DNA from: Mastigocoleus testarum BC008
GTDB taxonomy: Bacteria > Cyanobacteriota > Cyanobacteriia > Cyanobacteriales > Nostocaceae
Reading direction: 5' to 3'
Length of the DNA: 42,867 nucleotides
Assembly (NCBI RefSeq): GCF_001456025.1
Contig: NZ_LMTZ01000003.1
Location: forward strand, 1-42,867
Under the pieces are notes generated by a model that had not been told where the DNA came from, searched no databases, and worked only from the letters and a program-made list of their open reading frames with translations. This document shows, piece after piece, positions 17,502-26,124 of the stretch (position 1 is the stretch's first letter; the number at the start of each line of letters is the position of its first letter). The position numbers and the translations under genes were made by a program.

Positions 17502-18893
17502 TTATTTTGTGTTTTTGAGTAAATTACGAGCAGTTTTTAAAGCTTGTTCTATTTGAGCAAAACCTGTCCCACCTTCACTATTACGAGCAGCGACAACCTG
17601 ACGGGGAGATATTGCTTCATAAATGTCAGCAGCAAATACTGGATGTAACTCTTGCCATTCCGTTAAACTTAAATCTTTCAGTAGTTTTCCATTCTCAATA
17701 CTAGTTTTTACAACTTTACCGACAAGATTATATGCTTCCCGAAATGGAATACCCTTCGCAGCAAGATAATCCGCTACATCGGTAGCATTGGAAAAGTCTT
17801 CGTTAACAGCTTCAGCTAGACGTTGAGAGCGAAACTCTAAGCCTTCTTTGAGCAAAATCGTCATTGCTTCTAAACAAGCTTTGACTGTATTCACTCCATC
17901 AAATAAACCTTCCTTATCTTCTTGTAAATCCTTATTGTAGGCCAATGGTAGTCCCTTCATCATCACCAGCATAGCTTGGAGGTGACCAAAGACACGTCCA
18001 GTTTTACCCCTGACTAATTCTGGAACATCAGGATTCTTCTTTTGGGGCATAATGCTAGAGCCAGTTGCACAACTATCTTTGAGGTTGACAAATTTAAATT
18101 CTGCCGAAGCCCAAAAAATAATTTCTTCGGATAAGCGACTCAAGTGAACCATGATGAGGCTAGCTGCTGCTAGGAACTCTATGACAAAATCGCGATCGCT
18201 CACTCCATCAAGACTATTGGCGTAAATATCTTCAAATCCTAATAGTTCTGCAGTATAGCGACGATCAATCGGAAAAGTCGTTCCAGCTAAAGCACCACAA
18301 CCCAGAGGTGAAATATTCACCCTTTGATAAACATCCCCCAAGCGTTCCCAGTCCCGTTGTGTCATCTGAAAATATGCCATTAGATGATGAGCTAAACTTA
18401 GGGGTTGGGCGCGTTGTAGATGTGTATAACCTGGAATTAAGGTTTCAATATTTTTTTCTGCAAGATCGAGAATTACGGTTTGGAATTCTCTCAATTGGGA
18501 ACGAATTACTTGGATTTGCTCGCGGAGATATAGCCTGGTATCGGTTCCAACTTGATCGTTACGCGAACGCCCTGTATGGAGCTTTTTACCCACATCACCA
18601 ACAATTTCTACCAGGCGTCTTTCGACTGCAAAATGTACATCTTCAGCTTCAATTCCAGGATTAAATTTACCTTGGTGATGTTCTTGACGAATTTGCTCCA
18701 GACCAGTGACTAATTGTTCTGCTTCTGTTTGGGAGATGATTCCACTTTTTGCCAACATTTTGGCATGAGCTTGGGAACCGGTTAGATCATATTCAACTAA
18801 CTCAATATCAAAATTAATACTTGCATTGAAGCGAGCAATCGCAGGATGTAGCGCCGACTCAAACCGCTGGCTCCAAGTTTTCTGCTGGGTCAT
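17502..18893 (-). CDS. argH: Argininosuccinate lyase
   Basis: 463 residues from the ATG at 18893 ([11 protein letters not shown]); an ATG two codons upstream at 18899 is equally possible. The signature [12 protein letters not shown] of the fumarase/aspartase superfamily is present, as are G-R-S-R-N-D-Q-V and [10 protein letters not shown]. It splits argininosuccinate into arginine and fumarate, the last step of arginine synthesis. Arginine is one of the two amino acids of cyanophycin, made by the cphA product encoded in this window. Monocistronic. Confidence 0.95.
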   Translation of the reverse strand: MTQQKTWSQRFESALHPAIARFNASINFDIELVEYDLTGSQAHAKMLAKSGIISQTEAEQLVTGLEQIRQEHHQGKFNPGIEAEDVHFAVERRLVEIVGDVGKKLHTGRSRNDQVGTDTRLYLREQIQVIRSQLREFQTVILDLAEKNIETLIPGYTHLQRAQPLSLAHHLMAYFQMTQRDWERLGDVYQRVNISPLGCGALAGTTFPIDRRYTAELLGFEDIYANSLDGVSDRDFVIEFLAAASLIMVHLSRLSEEIIFWASAEFKFVNLKDSCATGSSIMPQKKNPDVPELVRGKTGRVFGHLQAMLVMMKGLPLAYNKDLQEDKEGLFDGVNTVKACLEAMTILLKEGLEFRSQRLAEAVNEDFSNATDVADYLAAKGIPFREAYNLVGKVVKTSIENGKLLKDLSLTEWQELHPVFAADIYEAISPRQVVAARNSEGGTGFAQIEQALKTARNLLKNTK

Positions 18894-19148
18894 AGACATT
18901 GGGAAATAGTAAGGTTTTGAGGTGGTGAATTGAACTGTGTTTTTATCTTGTATTCCCTTATCCTCAAAGCGTTCGGGAAACACAAACAACAGGAAAATGA
19001 GGAATAACCAAATAATTATAGATTAGAGTTTACAAATTAAAGCTCATAAGTTATTACGAAGCGCTAATCTCAACTGCGTATCCACTAATTTCTAATTATT
19101 CTGCCCAGTTTCCCAAAGCATAGTCCAAATCCCAATCCTAATCTCAAT

Positions 19149-19355
19149 TCACCCATAGCTTGTGATATTACGAATAAAGTAACCAATGACTAAACCAATT
19201 AGTAATGCCCAAATTTGACCTGTTTGGACGAAATTAGTAAAAGCCTTATGTATTTGACCCAGAATGTCGGGATCTGTAACATTCTGAGCTATTACCCAGG
19301 AATTCAGGAGAAAATGCCAAACTTGTGAATATATCAAAGCACTATATAATTCCAT
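19149..19355 (-). CDS. Small single-span membrane protein, unknown
   Basis: 68 residues. The C-terminus holds one membrane helix (I-W-A-L-L-I-G-L-V-I-G-Y-F-I) followed by R-N-I-T-S-Y-G; the N-terminal part is amphipathic and contains two Trp. The ATG at 19355 has an AGAGAAA Shine-Dalgarno-like sequence before it. The composition is protein-like and the length fits the small membrane proteins common in cyanobacteria, but no family was recognised. It lies 255 bases upstream of argH on the same strand. Confidence 0.6.
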   Translation of the reverse strand: MELYSALIYSQVWHFLLNSWVIAQNVTDPDILGQIHKAFTNFVQTGQIWALLIGLVIGYFIRNITSYG

Positions 19356-19416
19356 ATTTTCTCTATTTCAATATTTCGTGAAAATTAGTTCGCTATTACC
19401 AATAATTTTTCCAATA

Positions 19417-19457
19417 TTTTTCGTAGAGACGCCCTACTAGGACATCTTTACGAAAAA
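19417..19457. repeat. 13-bp hairpin with T- and A-rich ends
   Basis: TTTTTCGTAGAGA pairs with TCTTTACGAAAAA (one G-T wobble) around a 15-base loop. On the plus strand the outer arms are T- and A-rich, as in a bidirectional terminator. The inner GTAGAGACG resembles the palindrome at 19736. The surrounding 19356-19735 spacer shows no gene. Confidence 0.6.
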
Positions 19458-19735
19458 TTTGAGAGTTCATAGTTATATATTGCTAGTGGGTAGTATTTAT
19501 TTCCCAATCGCCTCAAAGACTACTTACTCAAAAGCTATGAATCTACAACATCTAGTAAGCAAAATTACATAGATGATTATAATTTGATAACCTTGAAAGG
19601 TAAAAAATGACAACCCTTTACTCCAAATTTTTTTCATCTGCGACAGCAAGGGTCAATATGGTTAGGTTAGGGATTACTAGTGTTTTATCCCATTAATTTT
19701 CTTGGTTAGCATTGGATTTATTTCCCACAAGACAA

Positions 19736-19765
19736 TGTAGAGACGTTGCATGCAACGTCTCTACA
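19736..19765. repeat. 30-bp perfect palindrome (GTAGAGACG family)
   Basis: Two 15-base arms (TGTAGAGACGTTGCA and complement) meet without a spacer. The same core occurs at 29221-29248. Both copies lie just downstream of a minus-strand gene (larB, tatA). It is a dispersed palindrome common in filamentous cyanobacteria; its mobility and role are unknown to me. Confidence 0.85.
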
Positions 19766-19796
19766 ACCAATCAAAACTTGCAACCGTTGGCAGAAC

Positions 19797-20573
19797 TTAT
19801 CTCTGTTGTAGCTTTCCCGCCGTGCGTAAAATTTGACCAGCTAATACTGCAGCACCGAAACCATTATCAATATTTACAACGCCTACACCTGCAGCACAAG
19901 AATTCAACATTGTTAACAAGGGTGCTAAACCACCAAAACTCGCACCATAGCCAATACTTGTAGGAACCGCAATTACAGGACAATCGGCTAAACCAGCCAC
20001 AACGCTAGGTAAAGCACCTTCCATTCCCGCAACTACGATTAAAACTGATGCATCTTCAATTACATGACGATTATTTAGCAAACGATGGATACCAGAAACT
20101 CCTACATCCCAAAGTCTTTGGACGTTAAATCCGGAGAGTTCTGCTGTAACTGCTGCTTCTTCTGCTACGGGTAAATCAGCGGTACCAGCAGATAAAATAC
20201 CAATGACACCAGAATATTGGGGTTTGAGTTCCAGAGGTGCGATCGCACAAATTTGAGCAGATCCAAAGTAACGCACATCTCGGACTTTAGATTGTAAAGC
20301 ACTATAAACGTCAGGGGTAATACGCGTCGCCATTACTACTTCATTGCGCTGGCGCATTACTTCCATAATTTGAGCAATTTGTTCGGGGGTTTTTCCCGGA
20401 CCCCAAATGACTTCAGGGAAACCCGTTCTTAAAGCGCGATGATGGTCTATTTTGGCAAATTCTCCTACAGGTTCGTAGGTTAAATCTTTGAGTCGATCTA
20501 AGGCTATGTCAGGGGAAACTTGACCGTTAGCGACGTCAGTTAAGAGGGAATGTAGGTTTTTTTCATTTGACAT
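19797..20573 (-). CDS. larB: Nickel-pincer cofactor biosynthesis protein LarB
   Basis: 258 residues. The C-terminal two thirds is the PurE-like carboxylase fold with G-I-L-S-A-G-T-A-D-L-P-V-A-E-E-A, D-V-G-V-S-G-I-H-R-L, V-V-A-G-M-E-G-A-L-P-S-V-V-A-G-L and P-T-S-I-G-Y-G-A-S-F-G-G. LarB carboxylates and hydrolyses nicotinate adenine dinucleotide at the start of nickel-pincer nucleotide synthesis. Older annotations call it AIR carboxylase. LarC and LarE are not encoded nearby. The bases just before the ATG (GGGGATTGGGGATT on the opposite strand) are a short repeat with no Shine-Dalgarno site. Confidence 0.9.
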   Translation of the reverse strand: MSNEKNLHSLLTDVANGQVSPDIALDRLKDLTYEPVGEFAKIDHHRALRTGFPEVIWGPGKTPEQIAQIMEVMRQRNEVVMATRITPDVYSALQSKVRDVRYFGSAQICAIAPLELKPQYSGVIGILSAGTADLPVAEEAAVTAELSGFNVQRLWDVGVSGIHRLLNNRHVIEDASVLIVVAGMEGALPSVVAGLADCPVIAVPTSIGYGASFGGLAPLLTMLNSCAAGVGVVNIDNGFGAAVLAGQILRTAGKLQQR

Positions 20574-20949
20574 GGGGATTGGGGATTAGCGTTAGGGTTG
20601 ATAGCATAGCGTACTGGATTACACGCACCTGAAGATGTTAGCGTTCGTTGTTAGACGCGTCGTGCCAAGCAATACCGCAAGGCTTAACCGTAGGTAACGC
20701 AGCCAGAATCTCCCCTGACACCGCAGACCGTAAGGTATTGCGTGACAACAGCGTCATATGAGGATTAGCATACACCTACCTATCTATAACTCACTACCTT
20801 TACAAAGCATGGCGTTAACCGTATGGGAATTTGCGTAATTGGACAGTAACAGATTATTCATCTGTTACTACCAAGGATTAACTATAGATTTCCACGCTTG
20901 CTTTCTTAAATGAATTGGAGGTTGTTATTCATAGCCAACCCTAAGCAAT
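20574..20949. other. Repeat-derived spacer upstream of larB
   Basis: It contains GGCGTTAGC/CGTAGGTAACGC-type dispersed repeats and short inverted segments (for example CAATACCGCAAGG and its partial complement). No gene is seen. Confidence 0.55.
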
Positions 20950-22752
20950 TTAATTTTCAGTAATTTCTAACTCATAAAGATTCCAGAATGCACCACCAAG
21001 AGCAGTGTATTTAATACCTTGTAAGCGATCACGCACTGCTTGCAAATCTAACCTTGTTACCAAATGAATAAACGGTAGTTGTTCTGAAGCAATTCTTTGG
21101 TATTCGTAATAATATTCTTTACGCTTATTCTCATCCAATTCCTGTGCTCCTTTGATATAAAGGCTGTCGATTTCCTTTTCCCAGTCAGAAACTTCCCAAC
21201 CAGTCATTTTTTGACCTCCCGGTTGGGGTCCCAAATTAAATGCATGAGATGCACCCTTAACTTTCCAGATATTACTAGCACCGTGAGGTTCTACACCACC
21301 ACCACCAAATCCACCAAGATAACAATCCCAGTCATTAGTAACTTTTAATTTGTTCAGATAAGCATTGAAACTAAGAATTTGCAAATCAACTTTAATACCT
21401 ATTTTGCCCAAATCCTTCATGATTTGTGACGCCATATCTTGTCTGACTTTCCTTTCCGAATTTGTCAAAAGTATAAATTTAACTCTGTTGCCATCGTTAT
21501 CTATTAATTGATTTTGAGTATTATATTTAAAACCTGCCTGCAAAAGTAACTTCTTAGCTTTCTCTGGATTGTAATCGTATACTTTTAAACCTTTTTCCGG
21601 TGGAAGAAAGAATGGACTTTCAACATACACAAAGGAATTTTGTAATTCTCCTAATCCACGAAAAGAATTGATTCTCATCGTTTCACGATCAATAGCATAG
21701 GCTATGGCCTGGCGAAATTCCTTTTTATTGAACCACCGAGATTTGATGGGATCTACAAAAGCCTGTCCCTTAGAATTTTTAGCTTTATTAAGATTAAAAG
21801 CAATAAAACTAGTACTGGTGTCTGGTCCGCCATTATAAATAGTAAATTTTCCTTTCTTTTCCTCTCTTTTAAGCAAGCTAAATCCTTCGGGAGGTACTTC
21901 TAAAGAATCCAATTGACCTGAACGAAAACTAATTAGCATATTGTCAGTAGACTCAATAATTTGGTAGACAATACGCTCAATATGAGGTTGAGGATTTCCT
22001 AGGTCGTCTTTGCGCCAGTAATTAGGGTTGCGCTTCAGTATCACTCTTTGACTGGGGACGTAACTGTCAATTACATAAGGACCATTACCGATAATATCTT
22101 TTGGATTAGTACCTAAACCCCACATTCGGAGAAATTGAGGATTACCATTAGGTCCCTTGGTGCGAATAGATTCTTCAAGAACATGCTTTGGTAGAATTGG
22201 GATGCCACCAACCCATCGTAAAAAAGGAGCAAAAGGTTCTGGTATAGAAAATTCTACTGTTAGGTTGTCAATTTTTCTCACCTTTGGAGTATCGCCCCGT
22301 TCGTTGATTTTTAAAGAGTCTTTGCTGGGTGCAGGAATTTCGGGATTAAGGTAGATACCGTTATAGCTGAAGACTATATCATCAGCAGTCATTGGTTTCC
22401 CATCAGACCACTTGAGTCCTTCTTTCAAAGCGATCTCAATTCGTAGTCCATCGCCAGAGATTTTCCAAGACTTAGCTAATGCAGGTTCTAACTTCTTGGT
22501 TAAAGGGTTTTCTGTAATTAATGAGTCATATACTAAGCCCAATACGTACGTAGTGTATAGGGATTCGTTTAAAGCATAGTTGAAAGTTGAAGGACCACCA
22601 AGAAGAGTTCCTATAAGTGTTGGGACTTGAACTGCTTGGCTTCTAAAGTTCGCCGGATTACAAGCTGTAATAATTAATGCTGCAACTACAGCTAATATTG
22701 CTGGCAAACGCAAACGCCGAAAAATATTTACTCTTGTAATAATTCTTATCAT
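20950..22752 (-). CDS. Oligopeptide/nickel-type ABC transporter substrate-binding lipoprotein
   Basis: 600 residues. A basic start, a hydrophobic stretch and the lipobox L-I-I-T-A-C31 mark it as a lipoprotein. The rest is SBP_bac_5: L-V-Y-D-S-L-I, L-A-K-S-W-K-I-S, L-K-E-G-L-K-W-S-D-G-K-P-M-T-A-D-D-I-V-F-S, G-N-G-P-Y, and R-Q-A-I-A-Y-A-I-D-R. Such proteins deliver peptides, nickel or other solutes to an ABC permease. No permease or ATPase gene is adjacent, so the substrate and partners are unknown; scattered transporter genes are common in cyanobacteria. Confidence 0.92.
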   Translation of the reverse strand: MIRIITRVNIFRRLRLPAILAVVAALIITACNPANFRSQAVQVPTLIGTLLGGPSTFNYALNESLYTTYVLGLVYDSLITENPLTKKLEPALAKSWKISGDGLRIEIALKEGLKWSDGKPMTADDIVFSYNGIYLNPEIPAPSKDSLKINERGDTPKVRKIDNLTVEFSIPEPFAPFLRWVGGIPILPKHVLEESIRTKGPNGNPQFLRMWGLGTNPKDIIGNGPYVIDSYVPSQRVILKRNPNYWRKDDLGNPQPHIERIVYQIIESTDNMLISFRSGQLDSLEVPPEGFSLLKREEKKGKFTIYNGGPDTSTSFIAFNLNKAKNSKGQAFVDPIKSRWFNKKEFRQAIAYAIDRETMRINSFRGLGELQNSFVYVESPFFLPPEKGLKVYDYNPEKAKKLLLQAGFKYNTQNQLIDNDGNRVKFILLTNSERKVRQDMASQIMKDLGKIGIKVDLQILSFNAYLNKLKVTNDWDCYLGGFGGGGVEPHGASNIWKVKGASHAFNLGPQPGGQKMTGWEVSDWEKEIDSLYIKGAQELDENKRKEYYYEYQRIASEQLPFIHLVTRLDLQAVRDRLQGIKYTALGGAFWNLYELEITEN

Positions 22753-23163
22753 TTAAGTAGTCAAAATATTCAAAACAACTTATTACTTCAGTTAAGGAAA
22801 TTCCAAAAAATAATTCATACCATTATTTGTTACTTGTAGTAGCGCACAAACTTGTACTTGAAACACAGTATTTTTGTTTACTAAGAAGTTCCTAAAATTT
22901 TAACTAATCCTAGAAATTTTAATTCTTATTGAAATATAGGATACCAGTATATGGTAAAAGCTCTTTTACCTAACGCTTACCAAATTTCCCCGAATTGGGA
23001 CTTAAGAGAAATTCTAAATCAAAAAATATACTGCTTGTCGGAGCGCAGATCCATAGGGCGCACATCAGTGCACCCCTACAACTCATAAATTATGATTGTA
23101 AAAAAAATTAATTTATCTACGAATTATTTTCCAGAAAAATTAATCCAGAGTTACCAATTCCCA
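22753..23163. other. Spacer with an imperfect hairpin
   Basis: No gene. An imperfect hairpin around GGGCGCAC-ATCA-GTGCACCC at 23055-23078 resembles dispersed repeats of these genomes. The part near 22760-22900 should contain the promoter of the binding-protein gene. Confidence 0.5.
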
Positions 23164-23640
23164 TTACCCATTAATCAAAACCACAGCATAAGCACAAATC
23201 CCCTCCTGATTTCCCACAGGACCCAATTTTTCATTGGTAGTAGCTTTAACACCAACTTGGTTTGGTTCTAAGTGCAAAACTTTTGCCAGATTTCCCCGCA
23301 TTTCCTCAATGTGGGGTTTTAGTTTAGGGCGTTCCGCCACAACTACCGAATCAATATTTCCAACTCGCCAGCCCTGCTCTTGAATCAATTCATTAACTTG
23401 CTCTAGCAACACTAAACTATCTGCACCAGCCCATTTGGGGTCGCTAGGAGGGAAATAATGACCGATATCCCCCAAGGACAAAGCACCCAACATTGCGTCC
23501 ATAATGGCATGGGTCAGGACATCGGCGTCACTATGTCCCAGTAACCCCAAAGAATGAGGAATTTTAACACCACCTAAAATTAGTGGGCGATCGCTAACTA
23601 AACGATGTATATCGTAACCATTACCAATTCGAATATTCAT
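23164..23640 (-). CDS. ispF: 2-C-methyl-D-erythritol 2,4-cyclodiphosphate synthase
   Basis: 158 residues from the ATG at 23640 ([14 protein letters not shown]), which matches the family start; AAGGTAACG lies upstream. Zinc ligands Asp and His of G-Y-D-I-H and the His of L-G-H-S-D-A-D-V are present, as are [10 protein letters not shown] and the C-terminal T-T-N-E-K-L-G. It forms the cyclic diphosphate of the MEP isoprenoid pathway, which feeds carotenoid and chlorophyll side chains. The next gene upstream, trmD, is on the same strand with a repeat-filled gap. Confidence 0.95.
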   Translation of the reverse strand: MNIRIGNGYDIHRLVSDRPLILGGVKIPHSLGLLGHSDADVLTHAIMDAMLGALSLGDIGHYFPPSDPKWAGADSLVLLEQVNELIQEQGWRVGNIDSVVVAERPKLKPHIEEMRGNLAKVLHLEPNQVGVKATTNEKLGPVGNQEGICAYAVVLING

Positions 23641-23822
23641 TTGTTGTTCGTTACCTTTTCCTTTTTCATGTTGCAAATTCCCCCTTCTGTTTCAAAGAAG
23701 ATAGTGCATTACGCCCTTGCGGGAACACACCCTACCAGTCTCACCACTCATTACTGTGCGCTGTAGACACGCTCATTATCTGTGCTTGCGCCCCGCCTTG
23801 CTAACACTTTGTGAACGCTAAC

Positions 23823-23860
23823 ATTACTCATCACTCATTACTCATTACTCATTACTCATT
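23823..23860 (+). repeat. Heptameric STRR repeat (ATTACTC)n
   Basis: Five 7-base units, ATTACTC with one ATCACTC variant, plus a partial unit, in the trmD-ispF gap. The same unit recurs at 29751-29778. Confidence 0.8.
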
Positions 23861-23884
23861 CCCAATTCCAAATCCCCAATCTCC

Positions 23885-24598
23885 TCACTTCTTAAACCTT
23901 TTTAACTTCTGCATTTCTTCCATCCAAACCTTATACATGTCAGGGCGACGTTTTCTAGTTCTTTCGATTTGCTGCTCATAACGCCAACGGGAAATTGCAG
24001 CATGGTTACCACTGAGTAAAACATCGGGAACTTTCCATTTGCGAAATGTTGCCGGACGGGTATATTGTGGATAATCCAATAAACCTTCTTCAAAACTTTC
24101 TGACTTTAGAGACTCAACTTTTCCCACTGTCCCTGGTAGTAGGCGAACAACCCCGTTAATCAAAGCCATCGCCGGAATTTCACCGCCAGTTAAAATAAAA
24201 TCACCCAGAGAAACTTCCCTGGTTACTAAATGGAGTACCCGATCGTCAACTCCCTCATAATGCCCACAGATCACCACCAGCTGATCGAAATTTGCTGAAA
24301 GCTCACGTAATAATGGTTGATCGACAGTTTGACCCTGGGGACTCATCAAAATTATTTCTCGTCGTGGGAGAATAGGTAAAGATTCAACAGCACTAAAAAT
24401 GGGTTCTGGTTTCATTAACATTCCCACGCCACCACCATAGGGCTCATCATCAACTTTGTGATGCTTGTCGGTGGTAAAATCTCTCGGATTTATGAGATTT
24501 ACTTCGGCGATCTGTTTTGCCAAGGCTTTACCCAAAAGCCCAGAATTTAAAACAGAATTAAAACAATCAGGAAACAGCGTAACTATATCAAAGCGCAC
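23885..24598 (-). CDS. trmD: tRNA (guanine37-N1)-methyltransferase
   Basis: 237 residues, standard length. SPOUT-fold markers: M-R-F-D-I-V-T-L-F-P at the start, D-D-E-P-Y-G-G-G-V-G-M-L-M-K-P-E-P, V-I-C-G-H-Y-E-G-V-D-D-R-V and S-L-G-D-F-I-L-T-G-G-E in the knot that binds S-adenosylmethionine, and P-D-V-L-L-S-G-N-H near the C-terminus. It methylates G37 next to the anticodon and prevents +1 frameshifting. In many bacteria it sits in an rpsP-rimM-trmD-rplS operon; here it is next to ispF instead. Confidence 0.96.
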   Translation of the reverse strand: MRFDIVTLFPDCFNSVLNSGLLGKALAKQIAEVNLINPRDFTTDKHHKVDDEPYGGGVGMLMKPEPIFSAVESLPILPRREIILMSPQGQTVDQPLLRELSANFDQLVVICGHYEGVDDRVLHLVTREVSLGDFILTGGEIPAMALINGVVRLLPGTVGKVESLKSESFEEGLLDYPQYTRPATFRKWKVPDVLLSGNHAAISRWRYEQQIERTRKRRPDMYKVWMEEMQKLKRFKK

Positions 24599-25086
24599 AG
24601 TATTTCGTATTGAAGGACACTAATCTTAAATTGGAATAGTCACAAAAATCTTAAATTGGAATTCAAGCATAAATAGAAGTCTAAATGGTGTAAAACAAAT
24701 ATTATCTCCCTCGCTAGCATTTAAAAATAATAGAAATATTTGATTTCTAGTGCGAATAAAAGTTTTCGCGAATGCTTAATTTATGTTTAAATATTGTCAC
24801 ATCTAAATTTAAATAATTTATCTGACCGGGTTAACAACTTCAAGGATGCATCGAGTCAGCCTTAGAAAAAAAGCGTATATAAATTTTTTCGCCCCAGGGG
24901 GTTTTTTTGCCAGTCTGGACAAACAGACGGGCGAAAATAGTGCCGTTATTCTCAAAATGGTAGGAGATATTCTAAGCTCCGCTTTATGCTGTGTGAGGCG
25001 GTATGCTCTCAAATGGGCGAGGCGCAAAAATTATCAGGCAATAATCGCTTGTTTATTGACTGGAGTTGTTGACAGGAGAAGCACAA
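24599..25086 (+). promoter_or_regulatory. Long leader region of cphB
   Basis: This 488-base divergent spacer should hold the promoters of trmD and cphB. Near cphB there are GC-richer stretches (24885-25030) unlike the AT-rich spacers elsewhere, including CGCCCCAGGGGG followed by a T-run at 24890-24908. Overlapping frames on both strands in that part do not look like real proteins. AGGAG precedes the chosen cphB ATG. No operator is recognised. Confidence 0.4.
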
Positions 25087-25950
25087 ATGCGGCAATTGAA
25101 AGCTAAATGGCTGGAAATGAGGACACCCCAAGCAACTAAGACCGCCATTATGGTTATCGGTGGTGCAGAAGATAAAGTTCATGGACGTGAAATTCTCCGA
25201 ACTTTTTTTAATCGAACCGGAGCCAACGATGCATATATAACAATTATCCCTTCTGCATCCCGAGAACCCAGTATTATTGGCGAACGCTATGTCCGTATTT
25301 TTAAGGATATGGGCGTAGAAAAGGCTGATATTTTAGACATTCGAGAAAGAGACCATTGTGACTCGTCCTATATAAAAGAATCCCTAGAAGCCTGTAGCGG
25401 TGTATTCCTAACTGGAGGAGATCAACTCCGTTTGTGTGGAGTATTAGCTGATACTCGTGCCATGGATATAATCCGGCAAAGAGTCCGGGCAGGACAAATA
25501 ACATTGGCTGGAACTAGTGCCGGTGCTGCAGTGATGGGGCACCACATGATTGCTGGTGGTGGTAGTGGCGAATCACCCAACCGCTCCTTAGTGGATATGG
25601 CAACAGGTTTAAGTTTGATCCCAGAAATAATTGTTGACCAGCACTTTCACAATCGAAATCGAATGGTACGATTAATGAGTGCCTTAGCATCCCATCCAGA
25701 TAGAATTGGCATTGGGATTGATGAAGATACTTGTGCCATGTTTGAGAAAGATGGTTGGTTGCATGTTATGGGCAAGGGAAGCGTGACTATAGTGGATCCA
25801 ACTGAGATGACTCACACCAATGAATCTCACGTTGGCGCTAGCGATCCCCTTAACCTTCATAATTTGCGCCTACACATTCTGAGCCACGGCGATCGCTTTC
25901 ATCTGTACCAGCGTACCGTACTACCTTCTGTCTATCGAATTCCCAGCTGA
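25087..25950 (+). CDS. cphB: Cyanophycinase
   Basis: 287 residues from the ATG at 25087, preferred because AGGAG lies eight bases upstream; a TTG at 25066 would add seven residues. It is a peptidase family S51 enzyme: I-M-V-I-G-G-A-E-D-K, F-L-T-G-G-D-Q-L-R, the nucleophile in G-T-S144-A-G-A-A-V-M, and V-D-Q-H-F-H-N-R-N-R-M. The enzyme is an exopeptidase that cuts cyanophycin (multi-L-arginyl-poly-L-aspartate) into beta-Asp-Arg dipeptides in the cytoplasm. It lies upstream of cphA on the same strand, the arrangement usual in Nostocales. Confidence 0.96.
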   Translation: MRQLKAKWLEMRTPQATKTAIMVIGGAEDKVHGREILRTFFNRTGANDAYITIIPSASREPSIIGERYVRIFKDMGVEKADILDIRERDHCDSSYIKESLEACSGVFLTGGDQLRLCGVLADTRAMDIIRQRVRAGQITLAGTSAGAAVMGHHMIAGGGSGESPNRSLVDMATGLSLIPEIIVDQHFHNRNRMVRLMSALASHPDRIGIGIDEDTCAMFEKDGWLHVMGKGSVTIVDPTEMTHTNESHVGASDPLNLHNLRLHILSHGDRFHLYQRTVLPSVYRIPS

Positions 25951-25974
25951 CGACAATCAGTACTGGGAGTTACA

Positions 25975-26078
25975 CTGAATTGACCGCAATTTTTTACGTT
26001 GCAGGTAAAAAGAGTACCAGTAATACTATAAAAGAATAAAAAACTGTTTGCAGCGAACAGTTAAGCGGTCAATTTCAG
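25975..26078 (+). promoter_or_regulatory. Inverted-repeat element between cphB and cphA
   Basis: CTGAATTGACCGC (25975-25987) pairs with GCGGTCAATTTCAG (26065-26078) with one bulged base, enclosing 77 nucleotides. Inside lies a perfect 7-bp hairpin AACTGTT/AACAGTT (26042-26062). No T-run follows the outer stem. It could be an RNA switch or attenuator that sets the cphB:cphA ratio, a processing site, or a small insertion with terminal inverted repeats. The role is inference; the structure is visible. Confidence 0.5.
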
Positions 26079-26124
26079 TAGGAAACTAGAATATTGGTTC
26101 CGAATCTCCATCTACCCTATTCCC

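Noticed and set aside
24818..25106. Overlapping frames on both strands upstream of cphB
   Set aside because: They occupy the cphB leader, overlap the cphB start in a different frame, and have no recognisable domain or good ribosome site. The GC-richer leader explains the openness.
25975..26078. Simple terminator between cphB and cphA
   Set aside because: The outer stem has a 77-base loop and no following T-run; the inner hairpin is likewise not followed by T residues.
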